Source: Alphaproteobacteria bacterium (GTDB taxonomy: Bacteria > Pseudomonadota > Alphaproteobacteria > Rhizobiales > JAJFHR01). From it: a DNA stretch of 64,000 bases. This document shows positions 17,404 through 27,206 of this stretch, piece after piece (position 1 is the first letter of the stretch; each line of letters begins with the position of its first letter). The DNA is taken from positions 21,211 to 85,210 of the forward strand of contig JAJRTY010000001.1 of the NCBI GenBank assembly GCA_024278055.1, read 5' to 3'. Below the pieces are notes generated by a model. That model was not told the origin of the DNA. It saw nothing but the letters and a program-made list of their open reading frames with translations, and did no database searches. Position numbers and translations under genes: made by a program.

Positions 17404-19521
17404 CTATCCCGCATGCAGGAGCTTTATCGCTTCATTTCTCTCAAACAGATACAGCAAAATCCTTAAAGCCTCTCCGCGTTCACTTTGCAATCGGGCATCT
17501 TTGGCGATGATCATGGTAGCGTCATCGCGTGCGGCGCCCAATAATTCGGAGTGCGCATCCAGATCGGCAATGTGAAACTGGGCAAAACCGCTTTGTCTGG
17601 TCCCCAGCAGTTCTCCGGTGCCGCGCAGTTTCAAATCTTCTTCGGCAATCAAAAAACCATCTTCTGTTTCACGCATGATTTTCAGGCGTTTGGTGGCGGT
17701 CTCGCTTAAAGGAGGCTGATAGAGCAGGAGGCAACTGGATTTACTGCCGCCGCGCCCCACACGACCGCGCAACTGATGCAATTGCGCCAGACCAAAACGT
17801 TCAGCGTGCTCGATAATCATAATGGTGGCATTGGGCACATCAACGCCGACCTCGATAACTGTGGTGGCAACCAGAATACTAAGTTGCGAAGTTCGAAACC
17901 GCTCCATTACCGAATCTTTTTCTTGCGCCTTCATGCGTCCGTGAATTAGGCCAACCCTGTCGCCAAACAGACCTTTGAGGCTTTCATAGCGTTGTTCAGC
18001 CGAGGTCAGATCGAGGAGTTCTGAATCTTCCACCAACGGACACACCCAATAGACTTGCGCTCCTTGCTGTATGGTGTGTTCAAGCCGCCCGGTCACATCG
18101 CTCAGGCGGGCGATGGGCAAAACCCTGGTGTCAACCGGCAGCCTGCCGGCAGGTTTTTCCAGCAGTTTGGACACGTCCATATCGCCATAGATTGTCAATG
18201 TCAGCGTGCGCGGAATAGGCGTTGCCGTCATCACCAGCAGATCGAGTGCCTGGCCACCACCGGCCTTTTCCTGCAAAGCCAATCGCTGATGAACACCAAA
18301 ACGGTGCTGTTCATCAATGACCGCCAGTGCCAGATCCTTGAACTCGACGCCAGCCTGAAATATGGCGTGAGTGCCAATAATGATCTGCGCTGCGCCGGAT
18401 TTGATTTTTTCCAGCAATATTGTACGCGCCTTTCCGGTGTCACGACCGGTAAGAATAACGACACCAACGCCAAGTTGCTGGCACAGACCTTCCATCATTT
18501 CAAAGTGCTGACGGCAGAGGATTTCAGTTGGCGCCATAATGGCTGCCTGCGCACCGCTTTGGACAGCCGCCAGCATCGTCAGCAGGGCGACGATGGTCTT
18601 GCCGCTGCCCACATCTCCCTGCAACAGGCGCATCATGCGCTCAGGAGTGGCCATATCTTTGAGAATTTCCTCAACGGATTGCGTCTGCGAGCGGGTCAGG
18701 CTGAAGGGCAAAAGCTCAAGCAGTCTTGCCCGCAACTCACCGGAGCCGCTGATGGTTCTGCCGGCTGCACGGCGCATGTGCGCGCGCACCAGCCCCAGGG
18801 CCAGCTGATTGGCCAGCAGCTCATCATAGGCCAGGCGCAAACGTGCAGGATCGCCAGGCTCCAGGCTTTGATGATCTGTGGGCGCATGGGCATTGATCAG
18901 CGCCTCGTTGAATGATTGGTATTTCTGCTTTTTCTTCCAGGCCAAATCCTGCCATTCCGGCATTTGCGGCACTCGTTCCAGTGCCAGTGACACCGAGCGT
19001 TGCAGGGTTTTGCGCGCCAGACCTCCAGTCATCGGGTAGACCGGTTCAACCAGCGGTAATTGATCGAATTCTTCCTGAGAAACCATGTGATCGGGGTGGG
19101 GCATTTGGGCTATATCGCGAAATACCTCAATTTTGCCACTGATATAGCGCACCGAACCTTCAGGGATCTGCTTTTGCAGGTAATCCGTATGACTGTGAAA
19201 AAATATCAGGTCAAGGGATCCCGTGTCATCAAAACACCGCACCCGGTAGGGCAGGCGGCGCTGATTTTTTGGTGGCGGTATATGTTCGCCAATAGTGACT
19301 TTTAAAGTTGCCAGTTCGCCGGCAATGACTTCGGCAATTTTGGGTTGAAAACGACGGTCAATCAGACCACTGGGCAGATGCCACAAAAGATCGACAACAT
19401 TCGCCGTGATTGTCTGGCCACTGCCTTTCAATAAAACAGTGATCAGCTTTTCCAGTTTGGGGCCGATGCCCTGAAGCTTGCCTATGGGGGCAAACAGTGG
19501 ATTTAATATCTCAGGCCGCAT
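17404..19521 (-). CDS. recG: ATP-dependent DNA helicase RecG
   Basis: RecG remodels stalled replication forks and branched recombination intermediates. The 705-residue protein has an N-terminal wedge/OB domain (about residues 60-160), then helicase motifs: LLQGDVGSGKT near residue 297, DEQHRFG near 397 and TATPIPRTLTL near 427. QLRGRVGRG lies near 590 (motif VI). The C-terminal TRQSGFAQFHIADL is typical. Start ATG 19521 has a plausible position, as the gene points away from sdhE-mfd on the other strand. The recG/sdhE/mfd layout is common in Rhizobiales. Confidence 0.97.
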   Translation of the reverse strand: MRPEILNPLFAPIGKLQGIGPKLEKLITVLLKGSGQTITANVVDLLWHLPSGLIDRRFQPKIAEVIAGELATLKVTIGEHIPPPKNQRRLPYRVRCFDDTGSLDLIFFHSHTDYLQKQIPEGSVRYISGKIEVFRDIAQMPHPDHMVSQEEFDQLPLVEPVYPMTGGLARKTLQRSVSLALERVPQMPEWQDLAWKKKQKYQSFNEALINAHAPTDHQSLEPGDPARLRLAYDELLANQLALGLVRAHMRRAAGRTISGSGELRARLLELLPFSLTRSQTQSVEEILKDMATPERMMRLLQGDVGSGKTIVALLTMLAAVQSGAQAAIMAPTEILCRQHFEMMEGLCQQLGVGVVILTGRDTGKARTILLEKIKSGAAQIIIGTHAIFQAGVEFKDLALAVIDEQHRFGVHQRLALQEKAGGGQALDLLVMTATPIPRTLTLTIYGDMDVSKLLEKPAGRLPVDTRVLPIARLSDVTGRLEHTIQQGAQVYWVCPLVEDSELLDLTSAEQRYESLKGLFGDRVGLIHGRMKAQEKDSVMERFRTSQLSILVATTVIEVGVDVPNATIMIIEHAERFGLAQLHQLRGRVGRGGSKSSCLLLYQPPLSETATKRLKIMRETEDGFLIAEEDLKLRGTGELLGTRQSGFAQFHIADLDAHSELLGAARDDATMIIAKDARLQSERGEALRILLYLFERNEAIKLLHAG

Positions 19522-19614
19522 TTAGACACACCAAAAATAAAATGTTGTTTCCTGACCATAGGTTTATCAGATAAAACGCATGGGGTATCACATAAACATA
19601 TGGCACCCTATGTA

Positions 19615-19908
19615 ATGACAGCAACAGATAAAGCACTCGAACACCGGCGCAAAAAGCTCAGGTTTCGCGCCTGGCATCGAGGCATCAAGGAAATGGACCT
19701 GATATTGGGCAAATATGCTGATGAGCATTTGTCCACGATGTCATCGGTCGAGATGGATCTGTTCTCACATCTATTGAAGCAGGCTGATGATGAACTTTAT
19801 ACCTGGGTGTCAGGGGCCAGGCCGGTGCCGGAAGAATTCGACAATGACATTATGAAAACGCTAAAATCCTTCCAGATGATTCCCCCGGACTTCACCAAAA
19901 TCGACTAG
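19615..19908 (+). CDS. sdhE: FAD assembly factor SdhE
   Basis: SdhE (also known as SDHAF2/Sdh5) helps attach FAD covalently to the flavoprotein subunit of succinate dehydrogenase. The small protein begins MTATDKALEHRRKKLRFRAW and contains HRGIKEMDLILG, carrying the conserved RGxxE motif essential for flavinylation. YADEHLSTMSSVEMDLF and LLKQADDELYTWV are typical of the helical bundle. The ORF track starts at ATG 19600, but ATG 19615 gives the usual 97-residue length. It is followed 6 bases later by mfd, so they should be cotranscribed. Confidence 0.92.
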   Translation: MTATDKALEHRRKKLRFRAWHRGIKEMDLILGKYADEHLSTMSSVEMDLFSHLLKQADDELYTWVSGARPVPEEFDNDIMKTLKSFQMIPPDFTKID

Positions 19909-19914
19909 AGACAG

Positions 19915-22900
19915 ATGCATTTCGACAAATCGATAATTTCGGCCAAAAAGGCCACTTTTTCCGGTGTGCCTGAAGGTCTTGACGGGCAGGTTCTTGGCGA
20001 CCTGTTCCGCAGCTTTGCAGCGGCAACAGACAGTGCTTCACCTACTCTTGTTTTCGTTGCCATGGACGACCAGCGCCTGTCCAATCTGAAGGAAAGCCTT
20101 GGTTTTTTTGCCCCCGACATAAATCAAATCGAGTTTCCCGCCTGGGACTGCCTGCCGTATGACCGGGTATCGCCGCATCAGGAGATCGTGGCCCGGCGTA
20201 TATCGGCTTTGAGTGAACTGGCCGCTGAAGGCAATCAGGCCGCCGTCATCCTCACCACCGTCAATGCTGTCCTGCAGCGAGTTATGCCGCGCGATTATAT
20301 CGCTGAGGCAGCTTTACTCATCCGCCCGGGCAATCAACTGGATATGGACAGGCTCAATTCATATCTTGCCGCCAATGGCTACAGCCGCACCGGGGCGGTA
20401 ATGGAACCGGGGGATTTCGCTGTTCGCGGTGGCATAGTTGACCTTTATCCGCCCGGAATAGAAAATCCTGTGCGCCTGGATTTTTTCGGCGATACGGTCG
20501 AATCGATCCGCACGTTTGATACTGAAAGCCAGCGCACTTTGCAGCAATTACCGGAGTTGAAGCTTCTTCCGGCAAGCGAAGTTGAGTTGAATCCCGATCT
20601 GATCCGAAAATTTCGCTCCGGCTACGTGGAGAAATTCGGCACCGTGCGCGATGAAGATCCTCTTTATGCGGCCATCTCCGATGGCCGCCGCTATCAGGGC
20701 GTCGAACACTGGCTGCCGCTGTTTTATGATAATCTGTCAACCCTGTTTGATTACGCCCCCGGTGCCATGGTGGTGATGGACCATCTGGTCGAAGAAGCCA
20801 TCGATGACCGTCTCAAGCAGATTGATGATTATTGGCGCGCGCGCAAAGACACGACTGACACCAAAGCCTTTGGCGCACCACCCTATAAACCTCTTGATCC
20901 TTCCGCTCTTTATCTCGACAAACCGGAATGGAGCCGCCTGCTGGATAAGCGCCTGGTGCGCTTCATCACTCCATTTGAGGTTGTGGCCAGCAGTGACAGC
21001 GGTAAATTATTGGCCTTCAACGGCCGCCAGGCCAGGAGCTTTGCTTCCGAACGCGCGGATGAAAAACGCAATGTCTTTGATGCCGTGGCCAGGCACATTC
21101 AAAATTTACAGGAAAATGACAAACGCGTTTTCGTGGCAAGCTGGAGTATCGGTGCGCGCGAACGCCTCAAGGGCGTGTTGCTCGATCATGGCATTGATCA
21201 GGTTGTGGACGTTGACAACTGGCGCGATGCCCAAGCACTTTCAAAAGCATCAGTCGGGCTTATTGTTCTTGGTCTCGAAGCAGGTTTTGAATCGGAAAAC
21301 TTGGGAATTATTGCCGAACAGGATATTCTCGGTGATCGTTTTATCCGTCAGAGCAAACGAAAGCGCCGCCCGGCAGCCTTCCTCACTGAAGCCTCCAGCC
21401 TGTCACAAGGTGATCTGGTGGTGCATATTGACCATGGTATCGCGCGTTTTGAGGGTCTCAAGACCATTGATGCCGCGGGTGCCCCGCATGATTGTCTGCA
21501 ACTGAGTTATCGCGGCGGTGACCGGTTGTTTTTGCCGGTTGAAAACATTGAACTGCTCAGCCGCTACGGCTCCGAAGATACATCCGTTGAGCTTGATCGC
21601 CTCGGTGGTCTGGGCTGGCAGGCCCGCAAGGCCAAACTGAAGCTGCGCATCCGTGTCATGGCCGAGCAGCTTATAAAGATTGCTGCTCAGCGCGAGCTAA
21701 AAAGTGGTGAAATCATGCACCCGCCTTCGGGCCTTTATGATGAGTTTTGTGCCCGTTTTCCGTTTGAAGAAACCGAAGACCAGGCCAATGCCATTGATGC
21801 GGTTTTAGAAGATTTGGCCAGTGGCAGGCCGATGGATCGGCTCATTTGCGGTGATGTCGGTTTTGGTAAAACCGAAGTGGCCTTGCGTGCAGCTTTGGTG
21901 GCGGTGATGGCCGGGCGCCAAATCGCCGTGGTTGTCCCGACCACATTGCTGGCGCGGCAACACTTTGCCACATTCATCGAACGTTTTTCCGGTCTGCCGG
22001 TGCGTATTGAACAGCTTTCACGCCTGATCTCGGCCAAGGAACTGGCCAAAACGAAGGAAGATATTGCCAAAGGCGAGGTCGATATAGTTATCGGCACACA
22101 CGCCTTGTTAGGCAAAAACATGAAGTTCCAGGATCTCGGGCTTTTGATCATTGACGAAGAACAACACTTTGGTGTCGCCCACAAAGAACGCCTCAAAGAA
22201 ATGCGCGCCAATGTTCATGTGCTGACGCTGACTGCCACACCGATACCGCGCACCCTGCAACTGGCGCTTACCGGCGTGCGTGAATTGTCATTGATCGCCA
22301 CACCGCCGGTGGATCGGCTGGCAGTGCGCACCTTTATTACGCCGTTTGATCCCATGGTTTTGCGCGAGGCATTGCTGCGCGAACGTTACCGCGGCGGGCA
22401 GAGCTTTTATGTTTGCCCGAGAGTTTCCGATATTCGCGGCCGCCACGAATTTCTCACCGAGCATGTGCCTGAATTGAAGGTCGCCACCGCCCATGGTCAA
22501 ATGGCCTCAAGCCAGCTCGAGGACATAATGACAGCGTTTTATGAAGGCAAATATGATGTTCTGCTTTCAACTACGATTATTGAATCCGGCATTGATATCC
22601 CCACCGCCAACACGTTGATTGTCCATCGCGCTGACATGTTTGGGCTGGCCCAATTGTATCAGCTGCGCGGGCGCGTCGGGCGTTCAAAAATCCGGGCCTA
22701 CGCGCTGTTTACGCTTGCTGCCAACAAAAAGCTGACAGATACAGCACAAAAGCGCCTCAAAGTGTTGCAATCGCTTGATACGCTAGGTGCTGGATTTTCC
22801 CTGGCCAGTCATGACCTCGATATTCGCGGTGCCGGTAACCTGCTGGGCGATGAACAATCCGGCCATATCAGGGAGGTGGGCTTTGAGCTTTATCAGGATA

Positions 22901-23421
22901 TGCTGGAGGAAGCTGTGGCCAGTCTGCGTGCCGGTGATGATGAGGAAGATGACGGTCAATGGTCGCCACAAATCAATATTGGCACATCGGTTCTGATCCC
23001 GGAAAATTATGTCTCTGATCTGCAACTGCGCCTCGGCCTTTACCGGCGCCTGTCGACACTTATCAGCAATGATGAAATAGAAGGCTTTGCCGCCGAACTG
23101 ATTGACCGGTTTGGATCATTCCCCGAAGAAGTCGATCATCTTCTCAAAGTTGTGGCCATCAAAGGCCTGTGTCGCGGCGCAGGTATCCAGTCAATTGATG
23201 CCGGCCCCAAGGGCGCTGTGGTCAAATTCAGGAATGATCAGTTCAAAAACCCGGCTGGTCTGGTCGATTTCATCAATGATCAGGGCCGCAACGCCAAACT
23301 CAGGCCGGATCATAAGCTGGTTTTAATTCGTGACTGGCCATCGCCTGAAATACGTCTTGATGGGGCCCGAACCTTGCTGGCCCAATTGTCAAAGATCGCA
23401 GATCAATCGGTGGGGTCTTGA
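19915..23421 (+). CDS. mfd: Transcription-repair coupling factor
   Basis: Mfd removes RNA polymerase stalled at DNA lesions and recruits UvrA. At 1168 residues it has the usual length. The N-terminal UvrB-like module includes FPAWDCLPYDRVSPHQEI (about 75-93). The RNA-polymerase-interacting domain around residue 500 contains GDLVVHIDHGIARFEGL. Translocase motifs follow: GDVGFGKTEVALRAA near 645, DEEQHFGV near 744, LTATPIPRTLQL near 770 and QLRGRVGRS near 916. The TRCF C-terminal domain ends the protein. Its last 19 bases overlap the 3' end of the convergent DsbA-family gene. Confidence 0.97.
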   Translation: MHFDKSIISAKKATFSGVPEGLDGQVLGDLFRSFAAATDSASPTLVFVAMDDQRLSNLKESLGFFAPDINQIEFPAWDCLPYDRVSPHQEIVARRISALSELAAEGNQAAVILTTVNAVLQRVMPRDYIAEAALLIRPGNQLDMDRLNSYLAANGYSRTGAVMEPGDFAVRGGIVDLYPPGIENPVRLDFFGDTVESIRTFDTESQRTLQQLPELKLLPASEVELNPDLIRKFRSGYVEKFGTVRDEDPLYAAISDGRRYQGVEHWLPLFYDNLSTLFDYAPGAMVVMDHLVEEAIDDRLKQIDDYWRARKDTTDTKAFGAPPYKPLDPSALYLDKPEWSRLLDKRLVRFITPFEVVASSDSGKLLAFNGRQARSFASERADEKRNVFDAVARHIQNLQENDKRVFVASWSIGARERLKGVLLDHGIDQVVDVDNWRDAQALSKASVGLIVLGLEAGFESENLGIIAEQDILGDRFIRQSKRKRRPAAFLTEASSLSQGDLVVHIDHGIARFEGLKTIDAAGAPHDCLQLSYRGGDRLFLPVENIELLSRYGSEDTSVELDRLGGLGWQARKAKLKLRIRVMAEQLIKIAAQRELKSGEIMHPPSGLYDEFCARFPFEETEDQANAIDAVLEDLASGRPMDRLICGDVGFGKTEVALRAALVAVMAGRQIAVVVPTTLLARQHFATFIERFSGLPVRIEQLSRLISAKELAKTKEDIAKGEVDIVIGTHALLGKNMKFQDLGLLIIDEEQHFGVAHKERLKEMRANVHVLTLTATPIPRTLQLALTGVRELSLIATPPVDRLAVRTFITPFDPMVLREALLRERYRGGQSFYVCPRVSDIRGRHEFLTEHVPELKVATAHGQMASSQLEDIMTAFYEGKYDVLLSTTIIESGIDIPTANTLIVHRADMFGLAQLYQLRGRVGRSKIRAYALFTLAANKKLTDTAQKRLKVLQSLDTLGAGFSLASHDLDIRGAGNLLGDEQSGHIREVGFELYQDMLEEAVASLRAGDDEEDDGQWSPQINIGTSVLIPENYVSDLQLRLGLYRRLSTLISNDEIEGFAAELIDRFGSFPEEVDHLLKVVAIKGLCRGAGIQSIDAGPKGAVVKFRNDQFKNPAGLVDFINDQGRNAKLRPDHKLVLIRDWPSPEIRLDGARTLLAQLSKIADQSVGS

Positions 23422-24056
23422 GTAATTTGATCCAGAAGCTCCAGGAATACCTCGGGGCTTTGCGCCCCTGAAACCACATATTTATTGTCAAAAATAAAAC
23501 ACGGCACACCTTGAATACCCATCTTCTGGGCTGAAGCTATGCTCTTTTCAATCGTGTCGACATCGCTGTCCCCTGACAGAAGTTGTGCAACTTTTTCACC
23601 ATCCATACCAACATCGCGTGCCGCACTTTGCAATACGGCGTGATCGCCCACATCTTTGCCTTCAAGAAAGAACAATTCGAACAATCGCTCGACCAGAGCA
23701 TCCTGATGACCGCCCTCCTGCGACCAGTGAATAAGCCGGTGACAATCAATGGTGTTGGGTGAATAGGGAATTTGATCAAAAGCAAACGGTATTTTTTCAA
23801 CTTCACCGGCTTTGACAATATTGGCGTACACAGACTTGGCACCGTCAGGGCCACCAAATTTCTTGTTGAGATACTCCTGGCGGTCCATACCCCCCTTGGG
23901 GATAGTGGCATCAAGCTGGTAGGGGTGCCACTGCACCACAACATCAAGGTCCGGTCGCTGTTTCAAGGCTGCTTCCAGCCTGCGTTTACCGATGTAACAC
24001 CACGGACACATAACGTCGGAGACTACGTCGATAGCAAGAGGTGCAGGATTTTCCAT
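23403..24056 (-). CDS. DsbA-family (FrnE-like) thiol oxidoreductase
   Basis: This is a protein of about 217 residues with a thioredoxin fold and helical insertion. The CPWC motif in SDVMCPWCYIGKRRLE is the redox active site, and GVPCFIFDNKYVVSGAQSPE near residue 190 carries the conserved cis-Pro. The HPYQLDATIP segment is typical of the FrnE/2-hydroxychromene-2-carboxylate isomerase-like branch. No signal peptide is seen, so it should be cytoplasmic. I prefer ATG 24056 (MENPAPLAID) over the ORF-track start 24101. Its 3' end overlaps mfd tail-to-tail. The substrate is unknown. Confidence 0.85.
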   Translation of the reverse strand: MENPAPLAIDVVSDVMCPWCYIGKRRLEAALKQRPDLDVVVQWHPYQLDATIPKGGMDRQEYLNKKFGGPDGAKSVYANIVKAGEVEKIPFAFDQIPYSPNTIDCHRLIHWSQEGGHQDALVERLFELFFLEGKDVGDHAVLQSAARDVGMDGEKVAQLLSGDSDVDTIEKSIASAQKMGIQGVPCFIFDNKYVVSGAQSPEVFLELLDQITQDPTD

Positions 24057-24132
24057 AAGATATATACCGCCAGAATTTAAATTCGGGAGAGTATCGTGCA
24101 AATTTCAGCACAGTGCAATTTTTTGTAGAGGA

Positions 24133-25524
24133 TTACACCCCGGTCATTGCCAGTGGTGTCGGGTTGACGATTTCGAAAATTCGTTTGCGTGCCCGTGACA
24201 CCAGTTCTTCAGCACGATCACCCGAGCGGAAACCGGCAACTGCATGGCCAAGTTCTATTCTGATGGGTTCATGCACATCTTGCACGGAAAACTCGGTGAA
24301 ATTAACCACGCCGGCAATTCGCTTAACTGCAATGCTGGCAGCATCGGGCAATGTATCAGGCAGCAGTACGCAAAAACGCGCACCGGAGTAACGTGCAGTC
24401 AAATCTTCCCCGCGCACCAGCATGCCCATAACGTCACCAACCTGACGAATTATCCTGTCACCCACAGCATAGCCGTGTCTGGCATTAATCTGATTTATGT
24501 TGGTGATGTTGAAAAATGCAATGGTCAATGGCTTGCCGGTTTTTTCAGCATTATCAATCTGGGAGGCCATATGCTCAAGTAAAAATCCACGACTGTAAAG
24601 TCCGGTAAGGCCATCGCTGGTGGCAAGATGACGGGCTTTGGAATAAATATTTCGCAAGGCATCACGAAAACGAAGTTCCCGAATGAGGGTCAGCATACGC
24701 GCCTGCAACTCACCGGCTTCAATTGGCTTGGCCAGAATATCGGTGACACCAATATCAAAAGCGCGTGAGGGGTTTGACATGGTATTGGGATCCGCGATCA
24801 TCACAATCGGGGTATTATAAAGCTGCGAGTTGCGACGTGTATCCTGACAGAATTCCAGATAGGGATGTTCAGAACCCTCCACATCAATCAAAACCGCATC
24901 GAAATCGCGTCGCAACATATATTCCAGAGCCGTGCCGGTGGTCAAAGCACCTACCAGAGTGGCATGTTTGGCCAGCGCATTTTCAATGATCTGAAAAGAT
25001 GAATTCGCCCCCAGCACCAGAATTGTTGCATCTTCAATATGCTTGGGCGGATGAGTAAACTCTGGTGCCTCCAGACCATACTTTGATGTGGTGTCCAGAC
25101 GCCGGACAAGTTCTTCACGCATTGTATTGAGGCGCACAAGCGAATTGATCCGTCCGAATATCTGCAGATCATCTATAGGTTTGAGAATAGCATCATCAAT
25201 GCGCCCCTTATCACGCGCGCCATGTATCTGCATTGCCATTTGCGGACTGGAGCCACCGATCACTATGAGAGGTAAGGGTGAGCCGCTGAATTCAGATTTC
25301 AATCTGTCGGCTAACTTGAGGTGAGGGGTGATGTCGCAATTTCTGTCTTCGCCCTGCAGGTCAATCAAGACCAGATCTGGTCGTTTATTACCATCGCACA
25401 TGGTTGCGGCAACCAAAACGTCTGCCGAATCTGCTTCATAGCCATTTTTTTCCAGTTTCCGTGCCAGTGAATGACGGGTTGTTTCCTGATTTGCGACGAC
25501 GAGAATACGAGCTTGAACATGCAT
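24133..25524 (-). CDS. PleD-like REC-REC-GGDEF protein with degenerate cyclase site
   Basis: This 463-residue protein has the domain order of PleD: REC1 (about 5-135), REC2 (about 165-290), GGDEF (about 300-463). The function looks altered. REC1 begins ILVVANQ and REC2 ILVLGANSS, so both lack the acidic metal pocket, although each keeps a possible phospho-acceptor (VLIDLQ, VLIDVE) and Lys (ILKP, ILAKP). In the GGDEF domain the signature is SGARF, and the upstream metal-binding Asp region reads AFFNITNINQIN. Diguanylate cyclase activity is therefore unlikely. RGED lies exactly five residues before SGARF, so the inhibitory I-site (RxxD) that binds c-di-GMP is kept. I infer a c-di-GMP sensor or scaffold. 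It has no operon partner. Confidence 0.88.
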   Translation of the reverse strand: MHVQARILVVANQETTRHSLARKLEKNGYEADSADVLVAATMCDGNKRPDLVLIDLQGEDRNCDITPHLKLADRLKSEFSGSPLPLIVIGGSSPQMAMQIHGARDKGRIDDAILKPIDDLQIFGRINSLVRLNTMREELVRRLDTTSKYGLEAPEFTHPPKHIEDATILVLGANSSFQIIENALAKHATLVGALTTGTALEYMLRRDFDAVLIDVEGSEHPYLEFCQDTRRNSQLYNTPIVMIADPNTMSNPSRAFDIGVTDILAKPIEAGELQARMLTLIRELRFRDALRNIYSKARHLATSDGLTGLYSRGFLLEHMASQIDNAEKTGKPLTIAFFNITNINQINARHGYAVGDRIIRQVGDVMGMLVRGEDLTARYSGARFCVLLPDTLPDAASIAVKRIAGVVNFTEFSVQDVHEPIRIELGHAVAGFRSGDRAEELVSRARKRIFEIVNPTPLAMTGV

Positions 25525-25626
25525 GAAATATATACCCTTGGCCTGAAGCGGGTTGAAATTGGGAATCTCTAAAAAAACACTCTGTTTTTATCGGGAATTT
25601 AGGTAAATATTTGGTGAATTTTGGTT

Positions 25627-27192
25627 TTATGAATGCGGTTCCTGGCTGAACAGTGTTGCAAGCTGTCGCCGTATTAGCTTGCCATTAGAGCTGCGGGGCA
25701 GGCTGGAAATTGTTAAAATCTGTTTGGGGCATTTATAATCAGCAAGGTGTTCTCGCAGAAAATCCTTGAGTTCGTTACTGGAAACAGCTTGGTTTTCTTC
25801 AGCAACAACAAACCCGACGATAATCGATAGGTCCTCACGAACTTTGATTTCCGCAACCGCTGCCTCCGCAACTGCACAATGTTGCATCAGAGCCTGTTCC
25901 ACTTCGAGCGGTGAAACACGATAACCCTGTGCGTTCATAATATCGTCATTACGCCCGCAAAACCAGAAATACCCATCCTCATCAATTTGGCCAAGATCGC
26001 CGCCACAAAACCAATCACCGCGAAGCGATTTTTCAAACTCACCTTTCTCGCTCCAGTATTCGAGCATCAAAGCCGGGTCCGATCTATGTACGCCTATAAG
26101 CCCTGTGCTGTTGGCAGGTAGCGGCTCGGGCTTGCCTGCCTCCGGGATAATAGCAATTGAACGCCCTGTTTGCGCTTTTCCCGGTGAACCTGGTTTTATG
26201 CCTGTGGCCGGGCTCGACGATATATAGGTGGAAATCTCGCTCATCCCCAGAGCTTCATAAAGTATGGTGCCGGTTTGGCGTTCCCAGTCATCAGCCACAC
26301 TGCGCGGTAGAGGCTCACCGGCAACAAGACCGTGACGCAGAGTGGAAACGGAATCACTAAAGTTCATGTTGTACTTTAATATTTGTCGATAAACACCGGG
26401 AACAGCGGCGAAAATAGTGGCGTCGTGAGTGGAGATAAGCTGTGGCCAGACGGTTGGTGAGCGTTTTCCGGTATAGACGATGGTTGTCGCTCCGTTAGCC
26501 CATGGATCAAATAATCCGGTGCCAAGAGTATAGGTCCAGTTGAAGGCTCCGGCATGAAGGAGGATATCCTCACTGGTAATGCCATACCAGCCCTGATACA
26601 TAGGCCTGCGCCCCCACACGGCCCGGTGGGCATGTAAAACACCTTTGGGATGACCGGAAGTACCGGAAGTGTAGATGAGGTAGGCCGCATCATTATTGTG
26701 GGTGTTGGCATAGGTGCCACAAAGACCGGTGGTAAGGATCTCCGCAACGTCATCAATCGTAAGGATTTTAACAGAAACGTCCAGATCAGGCATGGCCAGG
26801 CCCGAGTCAACGGCAATGGCGCATGGGCCGGCCTTATTGACGATATATGCGATTTCGCCGGCAGTTAATTGTGCCGATGACGGGATCGGGATGATCCCGG
26901 CGGCAGTTGCAGCCAGGAATAGAAAAGCATAATCTGCAGTATTATCCAGCCGGATCAATAATCTGTCACCGGGATTAATACCGCGCTCCAGCAACCCCCG
27001 TGCGCCGGTTAAGACAATTTTCTCAAGTTCGGCAAAGGTCCAGCACCCGTCACTATCGCTACCAAGTGGGTCTGTGGCGGCAATCAGGCCGATTTTTTCA
27101 GGAAACTGTTGCGCAGATTTTGCCAGGCAATAGCGCGCCAGATTTAGATGTTCAGGGGGGGCGTCCCCCTTATAATGGTGGGTTGAGGGCAT
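25627..27192 (-). CDS. ANL-superfamily acyl-CoA ligase (benzoate-CoA-ligase-like)
   Basis: This is a 521-residue AMP-forming acyl- or aryl-CoA synthetase. All core motifs are present: the P-loop YTSGTSGHPKGVLHAH near residue 175, the A5 segment EALGMSE near 318, GDLG near 397, GRNDD near 412, and the C-terminal SSNGKLIRRQL with the catalytic Lys near 507. It should adenylate a carboxylic acid and transfer it to CoA in the cytoplasm. The overall pattern resembles benzoate/2-aminobenzoate CoA ligases, but the substrate cannot be read from sequence. A degenerate paralogue ends 14 bases upstream and a solute-binding protein precedes that, so the three form one operon. Confidence 0.88.
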   Translation of the reverse strand: MPSTHHYKGDAPPEHLNLARYCLAKSAQQFPEKIGLIAATDPLGSDSDGCWTFAELEKIVLTGARGLLERGINPGDRLLIRLDNTADYAFLFLAATAAGIIPIPSSAQLTAGEIAYIVNKAGPCAIAVDSGLAMPDLDVSVKILTIDDVAEILTTGLCGTYANTHNNDAAYLIYTSGTSGHPKGVLHAHRAVWGRRPMYQGWYGITSEDILLHAGAFNWTYTLGTGLFDPWANGATTIVYTGKRSPTVWPQLISTHDATIFAAVPGVYRQILKYNMNFSDSVSTLRHGLVAGEPLPRSVADDWERQTGTILYEALGMSEISTYISSSPATGIKPGSPGKAQTGRSIAIIPEAGKPEPLPANSTGLIGVHRSDPALMLEYWSEKGEFEKSLRGDWFCGGDLGQIDEDGYFWFCGRNDDIMNAQGYRVSPLEVEQALMQHCAVAEAAVAEIKVREDLSIIVGFVVAEENQAVSSNELKDFLREHLADYKCPKQILTISSLPRSSNGKLIRRQLATLFSQEPHS

Positions 27193-27206
27193 TTTTCCAA
27201 ACGTTT

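Noticed and set aside
18055-18915. 286-codon plus-strand ORF inside recG
   Set aside because: Lies entirely opposite the helicase motifs of recG and has no family features.
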